Notes: generated by a model not told the origin, from the letters alone. Positions 1 to 14,065 are shown, numbered from the stretch's first letter. The stretch: 64,000 nt of DNA from Gadus chalcogrammus (GCF_026213295.1 NC_079412.1:6755232-6819231); one strand, 5' to 3'. A program made the numbers and translations.

Positions 1-309
1 ACTCCTTGCAATGAATCCATGCTCATGAGCTGTCCTTGTTTTTACCTTGAGATGAATGTACAGATAAAACAATTCAGCAAGTAAAAACAAAATAAAACTT
101 TGCTTTGCTTATTTTTTTCCACATTACTTCCTTGTCCAATTATTTCTGAGATAACGTACATCATATTTACTGCAAAACAAGCTTAACCTTAGAGCTCAAC
201 GTCATCTAGTCGTGCGCAAATACTCCACACCGACAGAGGGTGCCGCTCCAAAAATCTCCGCCTATGGAGAAAAGAACACTTCCGGCTCCGCTGTCAATGG
301 AGGTGTAAC

Positions 310-831
310 ATGTCTGCCTGCTTCACCTTGCGTTTCAAAATGTTACACAGGGTCCTTAGGTGTGCCTTCCAGCTGCCCGGTCCGTCCGTTATTCGGCTGC
401 AGCCGATGTGCGTCGCTGTCGGGGAACAGAATCCACCATGCGGGACACTGGAAACGACCAAGGAGTACATGTTTGTTGAGCGGCTGATCCCCCCGACCCG
501 GGTCCCCGTCCCGCCCCGACACGACGGACCTGCTCCGTCCGGCTGGGCTCCTCCGTCTGACGTGCCTCCGTCTTTGCCTTACATGGTCCGTCGGTCACGA
601 ATGCACAACATTCCCGTCTATACGGACATCACCCATGGCAACCGCAGGACCACCGTGTTGCGCCGAGTGGAGGGGGACATCTGGGCGCTGGACGGGGCCG
701 TGAAGGAGCTCTTGAAGCGGCTCACAGGGACCGACCGCACAACGCAGGTCAACGAGGTGACCATGAGCATCCGGATCAAAGGACACTACGACAAGGAGAT
801 CAAGGAATGGCTGATGCAGAAGGGGTTCTAG
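310..831 (+). CDS. mrpl49: Mitochondrial large ribosomal subunit protein mL49
   Basis: The protein is a structural component of the 39S subunit of the mitochondrial ribosome. The 173-residue product matches vertebrate mL49 from about residue 50 to the end: a [12 protein letters not shown] stretch, then [40 protein letters not shown], and a C-terminal QVNEVT...IKG...WLMQKGF block. Length is close to the mammalian protein (about 166). The first 40 residues are poorly conserved, as expected for a mitochondrial presequence. The ATG at 310 is used; an in-frame ATG at 340 is an alternative start. The whole protein is one open exon, whereas the mammalian gene is split by introns. An ETS-type CTTCCGG lies at 279-285, about 30 bases upstream, and ATTAAA overlaps the 3' side at 841. 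The gene converges on haus7. Identity is clear from family knowledge; retrocopy status is inference. Confidence 0.9.
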   Translation: MSACFTLRFKMLHRVLRCAFQLPGPSVIRLQPMCVAVGEQNPPCGTLETTKEYMFVERLIPPTRVPVPPRHDGPAPSGWAPPSDVPPSLPYMVRRSRMHNIPVYTDITHGNRRTTVLRRVEGDIWALDGAVKELLKRLTGTDRTTQVNEVTMSIRIKGHYDKEIKEWLMQKGF

Positions 832-2593
832 GATTGACTCATTAAAATAGTTATCTTCAAGGTCAGGCTGAAGATGAACAGTTCCAGGGGTCAACCTGGC
901 CTTCTCCAGGGGTCCACCTGGCCGACCCGAGCCGCCGGACCATGGGGGGCTTAAAGGGGCCCGAGTGCTGGACTATGCCTACGTTTAGATTGATGTTGAC
1001 TACTGCTGTAATTTGTTTATATGATATAGTTTGCATTGCTGTTCACATCAAATAAGCTTGCTTTCATAACATTAAATTTATAAAGCAGTCATTTGAAACA
1101 TTTTTAATTGGGAAGGGAGGGAATGGTTGATCCTGCTCATTGTGTGATCTCATAAAGATAATATTCTACCTGGGTGGAAAATAACAGCAAAAAACTGGTT
1201 AAACCTCATTTAAATGCAGAAACTAAACGAATTCTCTTCATGGGTTAGGGGGATGTCCGCCTCCATCTAAGGCTTTTTTTCTAAGGCGTGAGATTTCTGG
1301 GATTTCACAACTTTATCATTTACCATCCCTGAACCTACCAGCAATGTCCGAGATGTGTTCCTCATCACTCCATAGGACTTGTTGTGTTGGTGGCCTAAAT
1401 GTTTTAGAATTACATTTAGCAGACGCTTTTATCCAAAGCGACATAAAATAATTTGGCAGAAGAAGGTGAAAGAATTATTGTTGTCGGTTCAGTAAGGATG
1501 TTCATAGAACCAAGCAAGCCTTTATAAATGCTAGGTTAACCTATTCCCCATATACAACAAGATATCAAGGATACGATGCTACACAATGCGAAGTACTATT
1601 TATAAGTGCCAGGGCCTACAACACACAATAAGTGTGTAAGAGGGGTGTGTTAAGGAGAGTAAGGGCGGAAGCTGTGCAGAGACCAGGGTGAACTTTGAAC
1701 CAGCAAGCCTTGAGTCCAGGTGAACTCTGAACAGGTGGGTCTTGAATCCCTTGTCTATGGTCCAGTTGAACTCTGAACAGTTGAGTCTCTGGTGAGCGAC
1801 TGCAGTCCTGACGTCCGCAGGGATCTTGTTCAGTGTTCAACCGTATACTGAAGGTAAACTGAAAGAATGTCTTACAAAACCTTCCAGCCTTTATATTTGG
1901 TCTTCGGTGCACCCCCTTCAAAGCAGCCCCATTTCATAAGCCGGCCTTGTGCTTGGCTCTACTTTTAAAAGAACTGCTCGCCACACATGCTTTTTCTTAT
2001 GTGGAACAGAACTAAAGTTGACATAAATATGTTGATAGACAATCCAAGATTAAATGTGTAGGGGGTCTTGAAGGTAAAAAGAACCCTGTGCCGTTGGTTT
2101 CTCCTGAAAAACCAATCTGGTGTCAATATGATTATCAAGAAATGTCCTCCGGGTTGGAAAAAATGTTTCAGGAATGTAATTCAACGTCAATTTTTTCAAA
2201 GTCTCTCTCTTCCACAGCCCTACCATCCACATTGGAAAGGCCAAACGAAAACTATTCTGGTTTTCCAAACTGGATGGACGTGTTACATTCATGAGAAACG
2301 TTCTACTTCCAATACGTTTTTCGAAAACAGCCAAAAAGTGAGTGTAGGTTTAACATTCTTTTTATTTGTTAACTGACGGTTTACCTTGTCTTATAGTAGG
2401 CCAATTTCTTTAAAGACAGTATATAAAACACATGTAGCCTTATATAATAACAATATTAAAATACAAACTAATGGGACTCATGTTTATGGGAAATAGGTAT
2501 GGTATGGACCATCCAGGAATAACGCAACGTAAGGAATGCAAATTATATACACAAGTTTAATATTGTTACATGAAGGAAAAAGGTTCAAAAAGG
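832..2593. other. Spacer between mrpl49 and haus7 3' ends
   Basis: No gene is recognised here. The left part is the presumed mrpl49 3'UTR. A fish retroposon relic occupies about 1405-1930. Open frames at 2050-2376 have no recognisable product and mirror each other on both strands. On the minus strand AATAAA occurs at 2366-2361 (TTTATT on the plus strand) and is a possible haus7 polyadenylation signal, though it lies about 230 bases past the stop. Confidence 0.5.
1405..1930 (+). mobile_element. Teleost retroposon relic
   Basis: The stretch at 1409-1440 reads ACATTTAGCAGACGCTTTTA then TCCAAAGCGAC, a tail shared by many fish non-LTR retroposons. It is followed by a body containing GGGTCTTGAAT and CCTGACGTCCGCAGGGA, also typical of that family. 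No intact open frame is present. The same tail occurs reversed near 48597-48652. Borders are approximate. Confidence 0.55.
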
Positions 2594-5310
<2,717 letters not shown>

Positions 5311-5759
5311 TTTCGCCTTTTCCAAACCCTTCTTCTACTCTAAATGTCCGGAGCGCCGGAAGCTACGTTGAGTGTTTCTGCCCTCCACAGTCTACACGGA
5401 GTACTGCATCAGAGATATACATCTCATTATCATAACTTTCATTATTCCACTGTTAAAGGCATGATACATGGCCTAAACCTTTGTTAGCCCAGTGAGTGGA
5501 AGGGGCCACTAATAGGTACAATTTGCTGCCCTGTATTTTGATTCACAATCATTTACAATTGTATTACTCATCCCCTTTAATTTGCCTCCCTTCCTTGGTT
5601 GCTCATTTGCCCTCTATTTTTTATTTTATTTTTTATACTTAAAGGGTGGTGTAGTTAAGATTCAAGAGCAATATGCCTTGAATTTAATTTGGTTGAAATG
5701 GCATGATTTATAAAAAAATATATATATATCCATATCTAGCGCAATACATCTTTATGGAA

Positions 5760-5842
5760 TCTTCTTCAAATCGTCGATTTGAAGAAGACACAGACACACT
5801 TTTCAAGTGTGTCTGTTTCTTGAAAACACTGTTCAAGAAACG
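5760..5842. repeat. Three consecutive short inverted repeats
   Basis: Three hairpins follow one another: TCTTCTTCAAATCG with its complement (5760-5788), ACAGACACACTT with its complement (5790-5816), and GTTTCTTGAA with its complement (about 5815-5841). Nothing links them to a gene. Confidence 0.7.
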
Positions 5843-7406
5843 GTTCCACCGTAGACCAAACCGTTGCTGTGTCTGAATGATTGGAGATGTACCTGCTCCC
5901 TGAGTGACAGGTAGTGGGGACAAGGGACCCCATGTAACACACAATAGGCCTGCGTTCATGGCCCCAGGATCAAGGGAACACATATGCAGTAGTCGATATT
6001 ACCTTTGAGGTCAACATGCCATAAAACAATTCCAATTTTGCCGTTAAACTTACATTTCACACAGGATCTCCCTCTCTCTTCTCCAGTCCTCCCTCCCTTG
6101 GGCCTGTCTATGCTTGGCCACACCTGTTACACATAATAACAACTGTAAATTCCATCTAAATAATTAAACGATTTGTGTGTGAGTGGATGAGTTGGTAATA
6201 CCTTAAAAGGTCTATGTTGGGCCCTTAGCCCAACATATATCTCCCCTGTATAAACTGAGAGAGGACTGCTTATTCATGTTAAATTCAAAAGTTAATTCCG
6301 AAATAACAAATGCTGATCGTCCCTTTCCACTTTTTTTCTCTTTTGACCATCTGTGTATCTCTGAAAATAGGCTCACCTTCTCTGAGCTTCCCTAGGTCTA
6401 CCTCCCAAACGGATATAGCAATGGCGTAAAAAAGTTTGGCTATATTTAATAATAATAAATAATAATACATTTAATTTAGAGGCACCTTTCATGGCACCCA
6501 AGGTCACCTCCCCTCCTCTCAAGTTCCTTTCTCCCTATCAACCCCATTTCAAAAGCCTGCTTAGGCCACACACCCATCCAAACCTTCTGGCGTTGTTATA
6601 CTTTGGATAACTTGGAGGGGGTTGGGGTCTGGTATCATTCTATAGCCCACCCATTTTTAAAGATCTGGATCTTGAGTCTAGAAGAATGAGGTTTGCGGTG
6701 TATTAACAGTCAGTCAGTGCAGGGAACTACCAGAAGAGTGCCTGTCTTTACTGCTATTATACGTAGGCCTACACCATAATGGGAGGAGGATGTGAAACCT
6801 CAACAAGTTGTAGTTTGCTCAGACTTTGCTGTGGCCCACATGGCCATAAGGAGGAAGATATTGAGCCTACTCCTGATAGGATTCATATTGGCATCAGCTG
6901 TTGGAGTTATATGTAATGAGTTTGTATATAGTCATTAAAGCAGGAACATATCATTGAGAAGAAAATAGTAATGTGGGTGGGTCAGAGCGAGGTTTATAAT
7001 GCAACTAAAGCAGATTAGTTGCATTAAAAGATTAAAAGAAAGGTTAGAGAACAGAGAGAGGATATGGCTTTCGGACTGGTGGCATGGCAACAGGTTATTA
7101 TGACAATATGAGAACGGAGACCGTGTGTAGCATGTATTGTGTATGAAATACAGAGGGGAGGAGAGGGCGGTGTTGTCGATTCATACCGGATCTGTACATG
7201 TCACTTTACGGTAAGTTAAAATAATATGGGTGATCAATCGGCTCGCGGCTTATTTTTTAAATAAGAATATTTATTATTTAATAATATACATAATATAAAT
7301 TATTGTCATCGTGAAGCCAGAAATTATTTCTTAAATCATTAACATAGCTATGATATAATCACATTGGCGTAGCGTACATGTTCCGGCAGTCGTAAAGAGA
7401 CATATG

Positions 7407-7418
7407 TGCGCATGCGCA
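7407..7418. promoter_or_regulatory. NRF-1-type palindrome upstream of las1l
   Basis: TGCGCATGCGCA is a perfect match to the palindromic NRF-1 consensus and lies 166 bases before the las1l ATG. An ETS-like TTCCGG core is at 7381-7386. Both are typical of TATA-less promoters of ribosome and mitochondrial biogenesis genes, so this copy appears to have its own promoter. Confidence 0.6.
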
Positions 7419-7583
7419 GTATTATGCACATGTGCAGTACGGAGCGGATATCCAGTGGCTTCCTCAAACCAGCTCAAATCTAACATCTGGTACTTCTAAA
7501 TGAAGAAAATATACATTCTTAGTTTTTATTATCAGTTTAAAGATATATAGAGCTGACGTGGACCGAGTGTACAAGTGTTTAAA

Positions 7584-9296
7584 ATGAAGAAGAAGAGCTC
7601 CGAGAAGAAGCGCCATGTGGTGGCATGGATCAACAAAGCCGAGTGGGATCAGGTGCTGGAATATGTCTATTCAAAGGACTCCTCATTGCAGAAGTATGCC
7701 TTGCATAGAATATCGGCGTGGAAGGTCCGGTTCGCCAACAGCACCCCGGTGGCCGTGGAGGTCACAGCAGACCTGGTGAGAGCCCAGATCCTGGACCGAT
7801 CGGGGAGGCTGGAGGGGGACGACCTGGTTCTCTTGTATGGGACAGCGCTGGTGAGGTTTGTGAATCTAATCACGGAACGACAGCAGGGGAGAGTGGCTCG
7901 TCCTTTGAGACTGCTAGCTGGCAGATTAAACCTCCCTGAGTGGATTGTAAACCTTAGACATGACTTCACACACCGAAAGTTGCCAAATTTAAATTGGTGT
8001 AGAAAGGGCTGTAAGCTCATTCTAAACTGGCTACAGCAGGAGTACTGGTCCAGACAGCTGGGAGGAGGGGTGAACGAGAGCTGGAACTCACAGTCAGAAG
8101 GAGAGGATGAGGAGGAGGAAGAGCTGAAACGGCAGGAAGAACGGCTTATTGCTAGGCAGAAAGAGATTGAATGCTACACCACTGCGCGAGAACTGCTCAT
8201 CTCTTATTCAAAAGAACAGTATAACTCTATTGATGGACTCCAGAAGACCCTGCCCGGTCAGCAGCCAGTCCTCTCTGAAGAGGTCAGCTGGGTCATCGCT
8301 CAGATCACACACTTTGCGCGAGACTCTTTTGAAACACTGTTTGATGTTTTGGTTGAAGATGGATTCTTAATCCCGACAGTTGCTCAGCTGGAATCATTGG
8401 GTTGTGAAACGTTTGAAGATTTCCATTCCACTGATCTCCAACTGCCCCCAATTTATCTGCGCTTTTGGCTCCCCCTCCTTAAGCTCTTTAACTCCACATT
8501 GTTCATCAATATGCTTCTGGAGAAACTCTTTGTGGAATTGAAGGAGCTCTCGAATGAGCCCAATGATCACAGGGCTTTCTACATCTCCGCTTGGATCTCC
8601 GAGGTCATCGGCTGTAACATCAATAAACCGGATTGCCATTTTGAAACCAAAGTCCACAAGAAAGCGAGATTCAAGGACCTGATATTTGTTCACCGCATTC
8701 AACTGAGATGGCAGCAGCTGCTAACGGCCTGTCTGGACGCTCCCTGTTTCAGCACCAAGCACCTCCTACTGCTCATCCTGGACGACATGGAGCACCCCTT
8801 GCCCTCCGAGACCCGCCACAAGCTGTTGAAGCTCTGCAGTATCTACACACAAGGGGCCCATGAGGACGCCGCCGACCTCGCGGCCGAGCAGAGAGGACAG
8901 CCCATATACACGCTGGAGAGTCTGCACGAGAAGCAGCGTCACGCGCCACGCCGACCGGCGTCCGACTGCGACGCCGGTGCGTTTCTCCAGGGCCAACCCG
9001 GTGCCGACTTCCCGGCAGAAAACGCTGCATTGCTCAAGGGCTCTCTGTGGCAGGTGTGCACGGATAAAGTGATGTGGAAGAACTATCCACTGGGCAAAGT
9101 CCCCGGACAGTCGGAAGACCCCTCCGGGTTGATGGTGGAGAGTTACTCCACCATGGTTGTGTTTGACCAGCCAGTAGAGCTAGAGATCACTGCACAGAAC
9201 GCCCCCGGAGCCTCGGCGGCCGCCAGGGCCGCCAGCGGCCTGCCCTGGTCCCTCGGTGATGTCCTCAAACTGAAGTCTGGACTGCAACTCTTTTAA
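7584..9296 (+). CDS. las1l: LAS1-like ribosome biogenesis nuclease
   Basis: Las1 is the HEPN-family endonuclease that, with the NOL9 kinase, cleaves ITS2 of pre-rRNA in the nucleolus. The frame is also open upstream from a GTG at 7575, but the first ATG is at 7584, giving 570 residues. The N-terminal Las1 domain (about residues 10-155) has VVAWINKAEWDQV, RISAWK, LLYGTALVRFVNLI and WIVNLRHDFTHRKLPN. The HEPN catalytic motif R-H-x3-H (RHDFTH) is intact at about 125-130. A Glu-rich stretch follows (about 173-188), and the C-terminus carries WQV...PLGKVPGQSEDPSGLM and ends GLQLF exactly as in vertebrate LAS1L. The long acidic tract of the mammalian protein (734 aa) is reduced. The gene is uninterrupted, while mammalian LAS1L has many exons; a functional retrogene is one reading. 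AATAAA occurs at 9635-9640. Confidence 0.92.
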   Translation: MKKKSSEKKRHVVAWINKAEWDQVLEYVYSKDSSLQKYALHRISAWKVRFANSTPVAVEVTADLVRAQILDRSGRLEGDDLVLLYGTALVRFVNLITERQQGRVARPLRLLAGRLNLPEWIVNLRHDFTHRKLPNLNWCRKGCKLILNWLQQEYWSRQLGGGVNESWNSQSEGEDEEEEELKRQEERLIARQKEIECYTTARELLISYSKEQYNSIDGLQKTLPGQQPVLSEEVSWVIAQITHFARDSFETLFDVLVEDGFLIPTVAQLESLGCETFEDFHSTDLQLPPIYLRFWLPLLKLFNSTLFINMLLEKLFVELKELSNEPNDHRAFYISAWISEVIGCNINKPDCHFETKVHKKARFKDLIFVHRIQLRWQQLLTACLDAPCFSTKHLLLLILDDMEHPLPSETRHKLLKLCSIYTQGAHEDAADLAAEQRGQPIYTLESLHEKQRHAPRRPASDCDAGAFLQGQPGADFPAENAALLKGSLWQVCTDKVMWKNYPLGKVPGQSEDPSGLMVESYSTMVVFDQPVELEITAQNAPGASAAARAASGLPWSLGDVLKLKSGLQLF

Positions 9297-9648
9297 ATTC
9301 AATTAAATTCAGAAGCCACTGAATCTGTTTTTGTTGGGCTAATGTTAAAGAAATATAGTACATGTTGCTATTCAGCAATCCACGAGACCCCTAATGTTCC
9401 TGGTCTATTTTCTTTCATGTGTTTTTGTTCCAGTTGTGCAGTTGTGGAAAATGTATGTCAAAAGTAACTCCACATATGGGTAGGGTTAACCCCCTGCCCT
9501 TACTTTTTTTGACTCAACTTGGTGCTCCACCAAATGTAATAGCCTCGCTCTTCATTTAATTCTGACAACTCAATTAAACGATGTGCCCCGTGTTTCAACA
9601 GCATTCAGTTAGATTCCATTTTCTTTAGAGATATAATAAATATATATA

Positions 9649-10430
9649 GGGGAGAGTGGGGTAGTAAGACGCACCAATTTTTACTCATATTGTCCTCGAG
9701 GCAAGGAAAAATAAGACAGTTAAATTAAAATGTCCACCAATTTACTTTTTCAAGTTGATGTATTTCCTCAAAAAGGCTTGTATATTTGCTGAAGGTAACC
9801 TGAAAAATAAATATATCAAACCGGTCAATATTTCAGTTTTTTGCCCCAGCTTTGATGGATTTTCACCCTTGACATCAGTGTCTGCTCTCCATCTCCTTTC
9901 TCTCTTTCTTGGCATGATAGCTTTTCTACAATGTTTAAAATATGAAAAACCAAATCAGTTGTGTAATACTACATTGAAATACCACTTCATACTTTGGAGA
10001 AGTTATACTTTAACTTCAGTGCATCATGGTGGAATAGGTTGAACGGCTCACCCTGCCCCACAGCAACGATTAAGGAATAAACTGCCTGGTTTAAAAATTT
10101 CATGCTAAACCTTATGTGAATTATTCCCATGGTTTTACACCTAGGCAAATCAATAACATGTATGACATTTTTACGTGTGGATACATTTGCTTTGACAAGT
10201 CATTATAGGCCTACTTATACTTATGTATGTTAACTCACTTTGACAAGCAAAAAACTGTTTATTGTGGGAAAAAAACTTTCTTGCAACTTGTGCTTCCCTC
10301 CATCACAGCCAGATAGTAATTATGGGTGCTACACTTCTTGAATTGATGGTCAAATTATATCAAATGTGCACAGTTGCCTATATACAGGGGGTGGGTCTTA
10401 TCCTCTGGCTCATCTTACCCCACTCTCCCC
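9649..10430. mobile_element. Non-autonomous DNA transposon with GGGGAGAGTGGGG ends
   Basis: Terminal inverted repeats GGGGAGAGTGGGGTA are at 9649 and, in complement, at the end of 10430. Both ends are flanked by TATATATA (9641-9648 and 10431-10438), an 8-bp target duplication if not simple-repeat coincidence. No transposase frame is visible in the 782 bp, so it is a MITE-like element, possibly hAT-related by TSD length. Confidence 0.75.
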
Positions 10431-10699
10431 TATATATAGATAGAGATATATAGATATATCTACCGATAGATAAAGATATAAATAAAATGCTTGAATAAGA
10501 GTAGTTTGTTTTAGGTGAACTGTATGCTTTCTTGGGACTAGCACATTGGTATATTGAAAGCAATCATATCAATGTTTGGTTAAACATTACAAATTTAACA
10601 AAAATTATGCTATGTTTTTTAAATTTGAAGTGTAGCCTTGGATTTTATGTTAGCTTATTGGTAGTGTAAATCCATAACATGGCTTAATTGAAAGAAGAT

Positions 10700-10940
10700 T
10701 GTACAGTATCACCAAGTATCCAGTAGGGGCGGAAGACCACGGTGAAAGAAGCACAGCAGCAAGAATCCGAAGAAGAACGCTGCCAACGCGGAAACCCTTG
10801 AAGTGCCATTGTTCTCCACTTTCACCTCTTTAATATTTCCTTGACTTTCTCTGAGAAGGTGGTTGTTTTTCACCATAGAAGTCTAAGCTAGCAATCTTAA
10901 AAACATCCAGCATATCGGGCTTTGATCCAGCGCGGTGAAG
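10700..10940 (+). other. crebzf 5'UTR exon and promoter (approximate start)
   Basis: Sequence with an ETS-like GGCGGAAG near 10728-10735 leads to a good splice donor GTGAAG/GTATGT with the intron starting at 10941. The matching acceptor, TTCAAACAG, ends at 11543, 59 bases before the crebzf ATG. The transcription start is not defined by sequence alone. Confidence 0.5.
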
Positions 10941-11239
10941 GTATGTATAAACAGAAGAACCGAGCTGTTCATGAAACGCTGCGTCACTTTGGGGCTAGTT
11001 AGCTTGTTAGCTTATGTTAGCCTCCTTGGTTATGAAACATGCTGGCGTACAAAAAACTTTCTCGATGTGCACTGACTGCTACTCTCAATAGTCTTTGATC
11101 GAATTATGCAAGTAGTAATGTCTCGTAAGGGGCCCACGTTATTCGTGGTTATCCGGTTTTATGTCATGGCCTTGTTAACCTGCGTCGCACTGACGTTAGT
11201 GTCAAATTAAGGCGCCATTTTACCATCTGGTAGAGATTC

Positions 11240-11392
11240 TCTTCTATAGTTCAGTTAGAGGGAAAAAATCCTCTTCTAATTCAGTTAGTGGCGATCCTCT
11301 TCTACAGGTCAGTTAGTAGAGATCCTCTTCGGGAGGTCAGTTAGTGGAGATCCTCTTCGGGAGGTCAGTTAGCAGAGATCCTTTTCTAGTTC
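11240..11392. repeat. 32-bp tandem repeat in crebzf intron
   Basis: About five diverged copies of a unit containing CAGTTAGTGGAGATCCTCTT lie in the intron between the 5'UTR exon and the coding exon. Confidence 0.75.
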
Positions 11393-11602
11393 AGCCCCAC
11401 AATGCAATGCAGTTCTAAGCATGTTTCTAACTTATCAAATGTCCTATCAACTAGACATATCCTGAAACCAAAACTTTAATATAAGAAAACAGTGCAATTC
11501 AATACACATTCACCACCTCTTCCCTTGTTCTTTATTCAAACAGATTCGGAGGGATTGCAAACAACCTGGTGGTTAGTTATCTTATCTCATACTTAAGCCA
11601 CA

Positions 11603-12370
11603 ATGATCACAAGGAGGAGAGGTTCAATCAAGAGACATGAGGTGCAGTCCCCTGAATTCGAAGTCACAGATGCTGTGGAGACGGTAGATGATCTGCCCTG
11701 CCTACATGAAGAGGATGATGGCACGGGATTGGAGCTCGATGAATTGTTTGGTATTGATGACTTAAAATGGACTGGCGATAATGACACAACCTCGTCACTC
11801 TTCGACGTGGGGCTGAACGACTGGGGTGTATACAATATGAAGGATGACGATTCCATGTTCGAAGCATCCACAAGCCCATCTCCAGAGAGAACGCCATTCG
11901 AAGCAAGGTCTAAGAAAAGCGAGAACCGGGCTGGCTCCATGGTTAACAAAAACGCCATTGCCGCCAGAATGAATCGACTCAAGAAGAAGGAATACGTCAA
12001 CGATTTGGAGAAGAAAGTGGGATTGATTTCGACCGAGAACCACAAACTGAAGCAGGATAATTGTGGGCTCAACAAGCGGGTGGAGGAGTTGGAAGATGAG
12101 ACCAGGTACCTGCGTGCCGTGTTGGCCAACGAGAGCATGTTAGGCCAGCTCTTGTCCAGGCTAAGCGGTGTGAATGGGATGAAATTATCTTCCTCACTTT
12201 TCCAGGCAGCCAACCTAAATGACCACGACTATGCCCAACCCAGGAAGCGCATCAAAGTGGAGGAGAAAGAAACATCAGGCGGCATCTGTCTTCACGTGGA
12301 CAAGAACCATGTCTCAGTGGAGTTCTGCACTAAGTGTGCAGAGAACGCAAGCGCAACGCTCAAAATGTAG
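11603..12370 (+). CDS. crebzf: CREB/ATF bZIP transcription factor (Zhangfei)
   Basis: CREBZF is a nuclear bZIP factor that binds HCF-1 and modulates ATF4, CREB3 and other stress and metabolic regulators. The 255-residue product has an acidic N-terminal region, then a bZIP domain: basic region VNKNAIAARMNRLKKKEYV at about 114-132, followed by a leucine zipper to about 175 ending RYLRAVLANES. The HCF-1-binding tetrapeptide (D/E)HxY is present as DHDY at about 207-210, and the C-terminus GGICLHVDKNHVSVEFC...LKM is near-identical to the mammalian end. Human CREBZF is about 354 residues, the difference being its longer N-terminus. The coding region is one exon, which is also normal in mammals, so no retrocopy is implied. 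The 5'UTR is spliced, and a long 3'UTR runs to AATAAA at 13393-13398. Confidence 0.95.
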   Translation: MITRRRGSIKRHEVQSPEFEVTDAVETVDDLPCLHEEDDGTGLELDELFGIDDLKWTGDNDTTSSLFDVGLNDWGVYNMKDDDSMFEASTSPSPERTPFEARSKKSENRAGSMVNKNAIAARMNRLKKKEYVNDLEKKVGLISTENHKLKQDNCGLNKRVEELEDETRYLRAVLANESMLGQLLSRLSGVNGMKLSSSLFQAANLNDHDYAQPRKRIKVEEKETSGGICLHVDKNHVSVEFCTKCAENASATLKM

Positions 12371-13411
12371 GGTCAAGTACTTATCATTGTTTTCAGATTT
12401 TGAGATGGAAAACGTAAACCCCGTAATGATCTTCAAGGGGTTGGCAAACACTGTTGAGTTTGCTTAGATATTGACATAACTGTGCATGTCTGTGTACAGT
12501 GTGATGAAGCCAATGATTTTTTCTAAAGCACACGTTACTGCTAAACCTTGTTGACAGTTTTCTTCTAGGTAATGGTTGATCTACCATGCGGGATGAATGG
12601 CTTTGAGAACACCTTTGCCTGCTTGACTCCATGGTAAGGATCAGACAAGAAAAGAAGCCAGTTTGTCTTGTTATGAAGACCTGAGGTGTTTTATAGCAAA
12701 CAGAATTTCATTTTTTGGATTTTGTTTGTAATTGGGTCCTTTTTTCAGAGTAGAGCTCTTGATTTAACTACTTAAGAACATTTTGTACTTTTTTTTTAAT
12801 TTTTGGAAATATATTGTTCTTCATGTTACGGTGAAGTGTAAATTACAATTAGAATCCTAAATGTATGGCAAAAATAATTAAGATTGAGGTGAAGTTTCAC
12901 AAAGAGCTAACAAATTGGCTTTGAATTGGCTTCCAACTGGGATTTAAGCGATCCAGTTCAATAACTATCCCTATTTAGTGGGAGTGAAACTCTTTGTGAA
13001 GCTGCACCATTGTACAGAAGAATATTTTTCATTTAGCGCCCCCTATCTTTCTTTATGCTAAAGTGGATTCTGCTGTTGGAAGTTGAAGAGCCGGGACAAG
13101 CTGCTGCCATCGTGGCCTGGTTTATTTTTTGAAAGGTAGTATCGGTATCGATTGTTGTAAGTCTCTTCATTATACCAGAACTCACCACATCCGTAGCAGC
13201 ACACACAGTCCCCTGCTGCCTGGTGAATCAGGAATGGATGAGGCTCTAAAGGCCTCATTCACTACTTTGTATATACTGACATTTTGGAATGTAACAACTT
13301 AGATTTTTCCAAAATTTTGTATAGAAATGTGAAACAGATTTACCAACTGTACATATAATTTTGAATAAGTTTGTTTTGAGAAAATGTTCTTCAATAAATC
13401 CTATTTTGATC
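12371..13411 (+). other. crebzf 3'UTR
   Basis: The stretch between the stop codon and the AATAAA at 13393-13398 is AT-rich, with long T runs and no conserved frame. It is interpreted as the 3'UTR of crebzf. Confidence 0.55.
13393..13398 (+). terminator. Polyadenylation signal for crebzf
   Basis: AATAAA is the first canonical hexamer after the crebzf stop and is followed by T-rich sequence. Assignment is by position only. Confidence 0.5.
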
Positions 13412-13803
13412 ATACCTTCACCTTAAAATGTATATTGTCTTGTTCTGTACTGTTGATATTAATGCTTCTCTTTTTCTCTTTCTGAACAGCAAGCTCTGCA
13501 GCTAAAGGTCTTACTGAACATTTTGGTCAAGTCTGGTAAAGGTTTTCTAAAGAAATTAATAAGACCTGATTTGAGTGGAAGCTAAAATGAGCACTAATAA
13601 CGTCCAGATTGGGGGAGTTCAACTGAACATCACAGACCTTTCACATTCTCACATTATTCCCATGTCCTTTTGGAGTTATTATTCATTTGATGTCATTAAC
13701 ATAAATTACAACTCATTCCCAAAAACATGCTGGACATGGTAAGTTGTCTGTTACTAGTCCATTAGAGCATCAAGCGGTTGATCTTTGCTATGTATAGAAC
13801 CCT

Positions 13804-14065
13804 TAAAGGTCCCATGACATGCCACTGTGTTGATTAGCCGTTAGTTTTGGAAATCTGTCCCTTATGACATCACAGGTGGGCGTGTCCACCTAGATGTGTG
13901 ATGGATAGATGAGCAACGTTTGCTTCAGTCCACTGGGTAGGCTGATCTATCCAGCACACATCTAGGTGGACACTTCCACCTGTGATGTCACAAGGGACAG
14001 ATTTCCAAAACGGCTTGTAACGGCTAATCAGCCCACACCTGGTGGCATGTCATGGGACCTTTCAA
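13804..14065. mobile_element. Palindromic TTAA-type MITE
   Basis: The ends are TTAAAGGTCCCATGACATG and its near-complement, with a TTAA at the left and a decayed TCAA at the right. The body is an imperfect palindrome whose arms share CATCTAGGTGGACAC-type segments and a GACATCACAG/TGTGATGTC pair. The TTAA target suggests piggyBac-type mobilisation. Relatives are at 49835-50064 and 58513-59546. Confidence 0.75.

Larger units (their letters stand above)
5311..7583. other. Intergenic region between haus7 and las1l 5' ends
   Basis: This 2.3-kb head-to-head spacer has no recognised gene. It holds the two 5' flanks, three consecutive short hairpins at 5760-5842, and AT-rich sequence such as 7250-7300. 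Confidence 0.5.

Noticed and set aside
2050..2376. Overlapping 94- and 102-residue frames near haus7
   Set aside because: They overlap on opposite strands, have no splice context or recognised family, and lie beyond the haus7 stop.
7575..7583. las1l start at 7575
   Set aside because: The base triplet at 7575 is GTG; the first ATG is at 7584 and leads directly into the conserved N-terminus.
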